A stretch of 39,201 bases of DNA from assembly GCA_027483885.1 (NCBI GenBank), contig JAIXTO010000196.1, positions 1-39,201 on the forward strand, given 5' to 3'. A program made the translations under genes and the position numbers. Source of the DNA: Rhizobiaceae bacterium (GTDB lineage: Bacteria; Pseudomonadota; Alphaproteobacteria; Rhizobiales; Rhizobiaceae). How positions within the stretch are numbered: position 1 is the first letter of the stretch; each line of letters begins with the position of its first letter. Positions 33,074 to 39,201 of this stretch are shown one piece after another. The notes below the pieces were generated by a model. The model made no database searches. It was given only the letters and a program-made list of their open reading frames with translations, and had not been told where the DNA came from.

Positions 33074-34030
33074 GTGGTCTTCTTTCCCCACCGCCATCTC
33101 CTCGGGATCAAGGGCCTGACCGAGCAGGACATTACGTTCCTTCTCGACAAGGCAGACGAGGCGGTCAAGATCAGCCGGCAAAGAGAAAAGAAAACCTCGA
33201 CGCTGCGCGGTCTGACCCAGATCAATCTTTTTTTCGAAGCCTCAACCCGCACACAATCGTCTTTTGAACTGGCAGGCAAGCGTCTTGGCGCCGATGTCAT
33301 GAACATGTCGGTCGGAAACTCGTCGGTCAAGAAGGGCGAAACGCTCATCGATACGGCGATGACGCTGAACGCCATGCGCCCGGATGTGCTCGTCGTGCGC
33401 CATTCCTCGGCCGGTGCTGCTGCGCTCCTGGCGCAAAAGGTCGCCTGCTCGGTGGTCAATGCCGGCGATGGCCAGCACGAACATCCGACACAGGCGCTCC
33501 TCGATGCGCTGACCATCCGGCGCGCCAAGGGCAAGCTGTCGCGCATCATCGTTGCCATCTGCGGCGATGTGCTCCACTCGCGTGTCGCCCGCTCCAACAT
33601 CCTGCTGTTGAATGCCATGGGTGCCAGGGTCCGGGTCGTCGCACCCGCCACGCTTTTGCCGTCCGGTATTTCGCAGATGGGTGTGGAAGTCTTCCACTCC
33701 ATGGAAGAAGGCCTGAAGGATGCAGACGTGGTGATGATGCTGCGCCTGCAGCGTGAGCGCATGTCCGGCTCCTTCGTGCCGTCGGTGCGCGAATATTTCC
33801 ACTTCTACGGTCTCGATGCCGAAAAGCTGAAAGCCGCCAAGGACGATGCGCTTGTCATGCATCCGGGACCGATGAACCGCGGCGTCGAAATCGCCTCGGA
33901 AGTCGCCGATGGCCCGCAGAGCGTCATTGAAAGCCAGGTCGAAATGGGCGTTGCCGTGCGCATGGCCGTGATGGAGACGCTGCTGGTCTCGGAAAACCAG
34001 GGCCCGCGCAGCGAGGGATGGGGCGCATGA
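33074..34030 (+). CDS. pyrB: Aspartate carbamoyltransferase catalytic subunit
   Basis: A 318-residue enzyme forming N-carbamoyl-L-aspartate from carbamoyl phosphate and aspartate in pyrimidine synthesis. [12 protein letters not shown] (about 60-71) holds the carbamoyl-phosphate-binding STRT motif, HPTQALLD the second phosphate site, and MLRLQRERM the aspartate-binding Arg-rich segment. [11 protein letters not shown] is the conserved C-terminal loop. The GTG at 33074 is the start, with GGAGGA 7 bases upstream; in-frame frames upstream overlap the divergent dehydrogenase gene. No regulatory subunit gene (pyrI) follows. Instead it overlaps a dihydroorotase-like gene by ATGA, as in bacteria whose transcarbamoylase forms a complex with an inactive dihydroorotase. 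Confidence 0.96.
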   Translation: MVFFPHRHLLGIKGLTEQDITFLLDKADEAVKISRQREKKTSTLRGLTQINLFFEASTRTQSSFELAGKRLGADVMNMSVGNSSVKKGETLIDTAMTLNAMRPDVLVVRHSSAGAAALLAQKVACSVVNAGDGQHEHPTQALLDALTIRRAKGKLSRIIVAICGDVLHSRVARSNILLLNAMGARVRVVAPATLLPSGISQMGVEVFHSMEEGLKDADVVMMLRLQRERMSGSFVPSVREYFHFYGLDAEKLKAAKDDALVMHPGPMNRGVEIASEVADGPQSVIESQVEMGVAVRMAVMETLLVSENQGPRSEGWGA

Positions 34031-35319
34031 ATACTCCGCTTGTCTTGAAAAATGCCCGCATCCTCGATCCCTCCCGCAACCTCGATGAGATCGGCACCAT
34101 CATCGTTGGCGCCGATGGCGTGATCCTTGCCGCTGGCCTCGATGCGCAGAACCAGGGCGTGCCAGACGGCGCGACCGTGCGCGATTGCAGCGGCCTCATC
34201 GCCGTGCCCGGCCTTGTCGATGCCCGCGTTTTCGTCGGCGAACCCGGCGCCGAGCACCGCGAAACCATCGAATCGGCCAGCCGCGCGGCAGCCGCCGGTG
34301 GCGTCACCAGCTTCATCATGATGCCTGATACCGATCCGGTGTTGGATGACATCGCGCTGATCGAATTCGTCAAGAAGACGGCGCGCGACAAGGCGCTGGT
34401 CAATGTCCATCCGGCCGCCGCCCTGACGCGCGGCCTGAAGGGCGAGGAAATGACCGAGATTGGCCTTCTGTCCAAGGCCGGTGCCGTTGCCTTCACCAAT
34501 GGCCGCCATTGCCTTGCCGATACGCAACTGCTGCGCCGCGCCATGACCTATGCGCGCGAATTCGGTGCCGTCGTAGCGCTCGAGGCCCGCGACCCTTATC
34601 TGGCCGTTAACGGCGTCATGAACGAAGGCCTGTTTGCCAGCTGGCTCGGCCTCTCCGGCGCTCCCAAGGAAGCAGAGCTTCTGCCGCTCGAACGGGATCT
34701 GCGCATCGCGCAGCTGACCGGTGCCAATTATCATGCGGCAAAGATTTCGGTGCCCGAATCGGCAGAGGCCATGCGGCTTGCCCGCCAGCGTGGCGCAAAC
34801 GCCACCTGCGCCATCTCGATCAACCATCTGTCGCTCAACGAAAACGACATCGGCGAATACCGCAGCTTCTTTAAGCTGTCGCCGCCGCTGCGCACCGAGG
34901 ACGACCGTCAGGCCATGGTCGATGCGCTCGCTGACGGCACGATCGATATCATCGTCTCCTCGCACGATCCGCAGGACGTTGATACCAAGCGGCTGCCGTT
35001 TGCCGATGCCGCCGATGGCGCAATCGGTCTTGAAACCATGCTGGCGGCCGCCCTTCGGCTGCACCATGCCGGCCGGGTGCCGCTGATGCGGCTGATCCAC
35101 GCGCTCTCCACGCGCCCGGCCGAAATTTTTGGCCTGCCCGCGGGCACGCTGAAGCCGGGCGCAAAGGCCGATATCACGCTGATCGATCTCGATGAGCCGT
35201 GGCTCGTCTCCAAGGAGACCATCGTCTCGCGGTCAAAGAATACGCCATTCGAGGATGCGCGCTTCAGCGGCCGGGCTGTCGCGACCTATGTCGCCGGCCG
35301 GCTCGTCCATCAGCTTTAA
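34027..35319 (+). CDS. pyrC: Catalytically inactive dihydroorotase paralogue (PyrC')
   Basis: A 430-residue amidohydrolase-fold protein of the type I dihydroorotase group. The zinc-binding DxHxH of active enzymes is DARVF here (D65, R67, F69 in [13 protein letters not shown]), so both histidines are lost. The later ligands are also altered: HxxHxS reads HAAKIS, and the TDHAPH loop reads SSHDPQ. It therefore cannot hold the binuclear zinc centre. In Pseudomonas the corresponding PyrC' is inactive and is needed for aspartate transcarbamoylase assembly; a structural role with PyrB is the likely function here. A genuine dihydroorotase must be encoded elsewhere. The ATG at 34027 overlaps the pyrB stop (ATGA) and has GAGGG upstream; an ATG nine bases earlier is possible. 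Confidence 0.93.
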   Translation: MNTPLVLKNARILDPSRNLDEIGTIIVGADGVILAAGLDAQNQGVPDGATVRDCSGLIAVPGLVDARVFVGEPGAEHRETIESASRAAAAGGVTSFIMMPDTDPVLDDIALIEFVKKTARDKALVNVHPAAALTRGLKGEEMTEIGLLSKAGAVAFTNGRHCLADTQLLRRAMTYAREFGAVVALEARDPYLAVNGVMNEGLFASWLGLSGAPKEAELLPLERDLRIAQLTGANYHAAKISVPESAEAMRLARQRGANATCAISINHLSLNENDIGEYRSFFKLSPPLRTEDDRQAMVDALADGTIDIIVSSHDPQDVDTKRLPFADAADGAIGLETMLAAALRLHHAGRVPLMRLIHALSTRPAEIFGLPAGTLKPGAKADITLIDLDEPWLVSKETIVSRSKNTPFEDARFSGRAVATYVAGRLVHQL

Positions 35320-35330
35320 GGAGCGCCATC

Positions 35331-35960
35331 ATGACAGACCTTCTGACCTGGCAGATCACGGCGCCGATTGCGCTGGCAGCCCTTGCCTTCGGTTACCTGC
35401 TCGGCTCCATCCCCTTTGGCCTTCTGCTGACGAAGGCGGCCGGCCTTGGCGATATCCGTTCGATCGGGTCCGGCAATATCGGTGCGACCAATGTGCTGCG
35501 CACCGGCAACAAGAAGCTGGCCGCTGCAACGCTGCTGCTCGACGCCTTCAAGGCCACGGCCGCCGCCCTTCTCGTTGCGGCCTATTTCGGGTCGGAGCTT
35601 GGGGCGGAAGCTGGCGTTCTTGCAGGCTTTGCCGCGTTTCTTGGCCACCTCTTTCCGGTCTGGCTCGGCTTCAAGGGCGGCAAGGGTGTGGCGACCTATA
35701 TCGGCACGCTGCTCGGCGTGGCGCCTGCCATGGTTCTGGTCTTTGCCTTCGTCTGGCTGACAATTGCAAAACTCAGCCGCTATTCCTCGCTTGCCGCACT
35801 GGTTGCAACGCTTGTCATTCCGGTTGCATTGTGGATAGTGGGCGAACAGAAGATCGCGCTGGTGATGGCCGTGATGACGCTGATTTCCTACTGGAAACAC
35901 AAGGCGAACATCGAGCGGCTGATCAACGGCACCGAAAGCAAGATCGGCCAGAAGGGATAA
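35331..35960 (+). CDS. plsY: Glycerol-3-phosphate acyltransferase PlsY
   Basis: A 209-residue inner-membrane enzyme that transfers an acyl group from acyl-phosphate to the 1-position of glycerol 3-phosphate, the first step of phospholipid synthesis. [18 protein letters not shown] (about 21-38), the [17 protein letters not shown] glycerol-phosphate motif (about 41-57), [20 protein letters not shown] (about 104-123) and SLAALV are conserved. About six membrane segments are expected. AAGGAG precedes the ATG; it follows pyrC' by 11 bases and precedes dprA by 6 bases, so it belongs to the same operon. Confidence 0.95.
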   Translation: MTDLLTWQITAPIALAALAFGYLLGSIPFGLLLTKAAGLGDIRSIGSGNIGATNVLRTGNKKLAAATLLLDAFKATAAALLVAAYFGSELGAEAGVLAGFAAFLGHLFPVWLGFKGGKGVATYIGTLLGVAPAMVLVFAFVWLTIAKLSRYSSLAALVATLVIPVALWIVGEQKIALVMAVMTLISYWKHKANIERLINGTESKIGQKG

Positions 35961-35966
35961 CCATCC

Positions 35967-37118
35967 ATGCCACCCGAAAGCGCAAGACGACAAGGTATTG
36001 CGCTTTCGGACAAGCAGAGGATCGCCTGGCTGCGGCTGATCCGCAGCGACAATGTCGGCCCCTCCACCTTTCGTGACCTCATCAACCATTTCGGTTCGGC
36101 AGAAGCGGCCCTTGCAGCGCTTCCGGAACTGTCACGGCGCGGTGGTGCTGCCCGCGCCATCCGCATCGCCTCCGTGGATGAGGCCGAGCGCGAACTGGAC
36201 CGCGCCCAGAAACACGGCGCCCGTCTCGTTGGCATCGGCGAGCCGGATTATCCCCCTGCCCTTCGCCAGATCGATGGCGCCCCGCCGCTTCTCGCCATGC
36301 AGGGTGCCTTCACTTCTGCCACCCCGCCATCGGTCGGCATTGTCGGCTCGCGCAATGCCTCGATTGCCGGCGCCAAGTTTGCAAGCCTGATTGCCCGCGA
36401 TTGCGGCCGTGCCGGTTATACGATCACCTCAGGCCTTGCCCGCGGCATCGATACGGCCGCCCATCGCGCAAGCCTCGAAACCGGCACGATTGCCGTTCTC
36501 GCCGGCGGTCTCGACAAGCCTTATCCGCCGGAGAACATTGCCCTTCTCGATGAAATCACCGGCGGCAACGGCCTGGCCGTCAGTGAAATGCCCTTCGGCT
36601 GGGAGCCGCGGGCGCGCGATTTTCCGCGTCGAAACCGGTTGATTGCAGGCATTTCGCTCGGTGTTGTTGTTATCGAAGCCGCCGAACGATCCGGCTCTCT
36701 CATTACGGCACGGCTTGCCGGAGATTTCGGTCGTCTCGTGTTTGCGGTTCCCGGCTCGCCGCTCGATCCGCGCTGCCACGGCACCAACGGTCTCCTGAAA
36801 CAGGGGGCCATCGTTACCACCGGCCCTGCCGACGTGATCGAGGCGCTGACTCCCCTCTCGCAACTGGATCTCCTCGACCAGTCGGTGATCGAGGAACCGG
36901 GTGGGGAGCGTACGCCGGCCGACATGTTGCCCCCCGATGACAGCGACCGCGAGCGCATCGCCTCGTCTCTCGGCCCCACCCCCGTCGATATCGACGACAT
37001 CATCCGCCACACCGGACTTGCACCGGCGACCGTTTATCTGGTGCTTCTGGAGCTGGACCTTGCCGGCCGTCTACATCGGCATGTCGGCGGGCTTGTGTCC
37101 CTGTCGATGCTGGATTGA
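35967..37118 (+). CDS. dprA: DNA-processing protein DprA
   Basis: A 383-residue protein that binds incoming single-stranded DNA in natural transformation and loads RecA; it is also common in species not known to be competent. A SAM-like N-terminal domain (about 15-80) is followed by the Rossmann domain (about 85-300) with [40 protein letters not shown] and [20 protein letters not shown] (the nucleic-acid loop). A winged-helix domain closes the protein (about 320-383, [13 protein letters not shown]). It starts 6 bases after plsY. Its last 48 bases overlap a small antisense gene. Confidence 0.94.
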   Translation: MPPESARRQGIALSDKQRIAWLRLIRSDNVGPSTFRDLINHFGSAEAALAALPELSRRGGAARAIRIASVDEAERELDRAQKHGARLVGIGEPDYPPALRQIDGAPPLLAMQGAFTSATPPSVGIVGSRNASIAGAKFASLIARDCGRAGYTITSGLARGIDTAAHRASLETGTIAVLAGGLDKPYPPENIALLDEITGGNGLAVSEMPFGWEPRARDFPRRNRLIAGISLGVVVIEAAERSGSLITARLAGDFGRLVFAVPGSPLDPRCHGTNGLLKQGAIVTTGPADVIEALTPLSQLDLLDQSVIEEPGGERTPADMLPPDDSDRERIASSLGPTPVDIDDIIRHTGLAPATVYLVLLELDLAGRLHRHVGGLVSLSMLD

Positions 37119-37301
37119 CAGCCCGCGACGCCCCTGCTGCAGGTCACCGGCCTCCACGAAGGCCATCTCGATAAGGTAACACAGCATGTCGGCGCCCTCG
37201 GTGTGGGCCACGTGGCGCAATTCGCCGAGCATCTGTCTGATGTAGGCGATATTGGCCTTGGTCTGCTCGCTGCTTCTGAAATTGGCGCTATCCGAAACCA
37301 T
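37071..37301 (-). CDS. Small conserved-looking protein antisense to the dprA 3' end
   Basis: A 76-residue soluble, helical protein ([20 protein letters not shown], then [24 protein letters not shown]). Sequences of this type occur, from memory, as unnamed small proteins in rhizobia. The ATG at 37301 has GGGGA at good spacing, whereas an upstream ATG at 37334 has AGAGG directly against it. The last 48 bases lie within dprA on the other strand. The coding is supported by its protein-like central helix, and the function is unknown. Confidence 0.65.
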   Translation of the reverse strand: MVSDSANFRSSEQTKANIAYIRQMLGELRHVAHTEGADMLCYLIEMAFVEAGDLQQGRRGLSIQHRQGHKPADMPM

Positions 37302-37548
37302 CGTCCCCAACTCATCCCACTGGCAGAGATTCATCCTCTGCGTGTAAATAATAATCCACACTCGCAAATCTACATTGTTTATCCTTGATTGCAATACTGA
37401 TTAAGACTTGCATGGGTTGTGGCGTCGGGATTGGAGAAAATGAGGCCTACCCCTTGACCGCGAGGCAAACGCCCGCCATGTCGGGAGGTCAGTTTCCCGG
37501 TGAAGGCGTGTTGTGACAACGCCGTTTTGCCCGCTTTAGAGAACAAAG
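37302..37548. other. Divergent region upstream of topA
   Basis: About 250 bases, AT-rich from 37325 to 37420, between the small leftward gene and topA. A hairpin GGCG-T-GTTG / CAACGCC at about 37505-37523 is followed by GTTTTGCCC, resembling a weak terminator or attenuator just before the topA ribosome-binding site. No clear promoter was found; TTGATT (about 37388) and TTGTGA (37511) each have poor -10 partners. Confidence 0.45.
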
Positions 37549-39201
37549 ATGAATGTTGTAGTTGTAGAATCTCCGGCAAAAGCCAAGACGATCAACAAGT
37601 ATCTTGGCCCAGGCTACAAGGTTCTCGCTTCGTTTGGCCACGTCCGCGATCTTCCCGCCAAGGATGGATCGGTGCTTCCCGACCAGGATTTTGAAATGTC
37701 CTGGGAAGTGGATCCGGCATCCGCCAAGCGCATGAAGGACATTGCCGATGCCGTGAAGGCCTCCGACGGCCTCTTCCTCGCGACCGACCCGGATCGCGAA
37801 GGAGAAGCAATTTCCTGGCATGTGCTCGACCTCCTGAAGAAAAAGAAGGTGATCGGCGACAAGCCGGTGAAGCGCGTCGTCTTTAACGCCATCACCAAAA
37901 AGGCCGTGCTGGATGCCATGGCCAACCCGCGCGATATCGATACGCCTCTGGTGGATGCTTATCTCGCCCGCCGCGCGCTCGATTATCTCGTCGGCTTCAA
38001 CCTGTCGCCGGTTCTCTGGCGCAAGCTGCCGGGCGCGCGCTCGGCCGGCCGCGTGCAGTCTGTGGCGCTGCGTCTCGTTTGCGACCGCGAAAGCGAGATC
38101 GAACGGTTCATCCCCGAAGAATACTGGAACATTTCCGCCCTCCTGAAGACGCCGCGCGGCGACCAGTTCGAGGCCCGCCTCGTCTCTGCCGATGGCAAGC
38201 GCGTGCAGGCGCGCGGCATCAAGAACGGCGAGGATGCCGGCCGCATCAAGGCAATGCTGGAAGGTGCTGCCTATAGCGTCGATACGGTCGAGGCAAAGCC
38301 CGTCAAGCGCAATCCAGGCCCGCCCTTCACCACCTCGACGCTGCAGCAGGCCGCCTCCTCCAATCTCAGCTTTTCCGCCTCGCGCACCATGCAGGTGGCG
38401 CAGCGTCTTTATGAAGGTGTCGATATCGGCGGCGAAACCGTCGGTCTCATCACCTATATGCGTACCGACGGCGTGCAGATGGCGCCGGAAGCCATCGATG
38501 CGGCCCGCAGCGCCATCAACGGCCAGTTCGGCCCGCGTTACCTGCCGGAAAAGGCCCGCTTCTATTCCACCAAGGCCAAGAACGCCCAGGAAGCGCACGA
38601 AGCGATCCGCCCGACCGATTTCAACCGCACGCCGGACCAGGTTCGCCGTTATCTCGATGGCGACCAGTTGCGTCTTTACGAACTGGTGTGGAAGCGCGGC
38701 ATTGCCAGCCAGATGGCCTCTGCCGAAATCGAGCGTACCACCGTCGAGATCCTTGCCGCCAATGGCGCAGATCGCGCCGGCCTTCGCGCCGTCGGCTCTG
38801 TCGTGCGCTTCGATGGTTTTCTCGCAGCCTATGTCGATCAGCGTGAGGAAGGCGAAGGCGGCGATGACGATGAGGACGGCCGTCTGCCGGAAATCAACGC
38901 CCGCGAAAAGCTCGACAAGAACAAGGTGAATTCCAGCCAGCATTTCACCGAGCCGCCGCCGCGTTATTCGGAAGCCTCGCTGATCAAGAAGATGGAAGAG
39001 CTTGGCATCGGCCGCCCCTCCACCTATGCCGCCACGCTGAAGACGCTGAGCGACCGCGAATATATCGTTATCGACAAGCGCAAGCTGATCCCCCATTCAA
39101 AGGGGCGGCTGGTCACGGCCTTCCTCGAAAACTTCTTCACCAAATATGTCGAATACGACTTCACGGCCGATCTCGAAGAGAAGCTCGACAAGATCTCGGC
39201 C
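37549..39201 (+). CDS. topA: DNA topoisomerase I, N-terminal part (gene runs off the window)
   Basis: The first 551 codons of a type IA topoisomerase, which relaxes negative supercoils by single-strand passage. The Toprim domain shows VVVESPAKAKTI (E7) and the acidic triad region ATDPDREGEAI (D80, D82). RSAGRVQSVALRL and the catalytic Tyr in GLITYMRTDG (Y303) follow, then NAQEAHEAIRPT and RYSEASLIKKMEELGIGRPSTYA. The usual alphaproteobacterial length is nearly 900 residues, so the zinc-ribbon or C-terminal part lies beyond the right edge. An acidic insertion (GEGGDDDEDG, near residues 436-445) is seen. AGAGAAC precedes the ATG. The protein is the target of YjhX-type toxins in E. coli. Confidence 0.97.
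   Translation, partial: MNVVVVESPAKAKTINKYLGPGYKVLASFGHVRDLPAKDGSVLPDQDFEMSWEVDPASAKRMKDIADAVKASDGLFLATDPDREGEAISWHVLDLLKKKKVIGDKPVKRVVFNAITKKAVLDAMANPRDIDTPLVDAYLARRALDYLVGFNLSPVLWRKLPGARSAGRVQSVALRLVCDRESEIERFIPEEYWNISALLKTPRGDQFEARLVSADGKRVQARGIKNGEDAGRIKAMLEGAAYSVDTVEAKPVKRNPGPPFTTSTLQQAASSNLSFSASRTMQVAQRLYEGVDIGGETVGLITYMRTDGVQMAPEAIDAARSAINGQFGPRYLPEKARFYSTKAKNAQEAHEAIRPTDFNRTPDQVRRYLDGDQLRLYELVWKRGIASQMASAEIERTTVEILAANGADRAGLRAVGSVVRFDGFLAAYVDQREEGEGGDDDEDGRLPEINAREKLDKNKVNSSQHFTEPPPRYSEASLIKKMEELGIGRPSTYAATLKTLSDREYIVIDKRKLIPHSKGRLVTAFLENFFTKYVEYDFTADLEEKLDKISA

Noticed and set aside
33000..33762. An 821-codon form of the acyl-CoA dehydrogenase starting within pyrB
   Set aside because: The extra N-terminal part is antisense to pyrB and lacks similarity to the family; the ATG at 32949 gives the AidB N terminus.
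37489..39096. A 535-codon leftward frame opposite topA
   Set aside because: Mirror frame of topA, which reads without interruption on the plus strand with all catalytic motifs.

Overview
The window looks like core chromosome of an alphaproteobacterium of the order Hyphomicrobiales (Rhizobiales), most likely Rhizobiaceae (Agrobacterium/Rhizobium/Allorhizobium type). The reasons are a GC-rich coding style, a bacterial NDUFA12-type complex I subunit next to a DUF2155 protein, an RNase E with a long acidic insertion in its S1 domain, the pyrB-pyrC'-plsY-dprA-topA directon, and a candidate EcfG-type stress promoter. This placement rests on gene content and motifs; no database search was possible. 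No insertion sequences, prophage genes, rRNA operons or CRISPR arrays were seen.

Layout. 1-650: leftward tRNA-Tyr, tRNA-Gly and the start of tuf, behind one strong promoter, then rightward rlmB. 1580-6451: a leftward signalling operon in the order CheW-like protein, exported SUOX-fold protein without cysteine, hybrid histidine kinase with HPt, HD-GYP response regulator, and a single-domain PhyR-like receiver that has its own candidate EcfG promoter. 6884-7930: tRNA-Thr and nadK. 7953-13266: leftward amiC, mrcA and prfB; prfB carries an intact programmed +1 frameshift. 13267-20991: rightward rne with a long leader, a DsbA-family exported protein, aroQ, accB, accC and aat.

21029-30019: mostly leftward. 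It holds a small conserved-looking protein, DUF2155, NDUFA12, two GNATs, gatB, a GNAT, then an accessory pocket (rightward yjhX-like toxin gene and brnT-brnA toxin-antitoxin pair), another GNAT, gatA, gatC and a UPF0173 hydrolase. 30216-39201: ruvX, two small membrane proteins, an AidB-like acyl-CoA dehydrogenase, then rightward pyrB, a catalytically dead dihydroorotase paralogue, plsY, dprA, an antisense small gene, and the first 551 codons of topA.

How the genes work together. Most of the window is housekeeping: translation (tuf, tRNAs, rlmB, prfB, gatCAB, aat), cell wall (mrcA, amiC), RNA decay (rne, ruvX), lipid synthesis (accBC, plsY), pyrimidine synthesis (pyrB with its pseudo-dihydroorotase) and DNA topology and uptake (topA, dprA). 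The two most interesting units are the 1.6-6.5 kb signalling operon, which by analogy with Agrobacterium PruR-DcpA could be a periplasmic ligand (perhaps pterin) input into c-di-GMP turnover, and the toxin-antitoxin pocket lying between the amidotransferase genes gatB and gatA.
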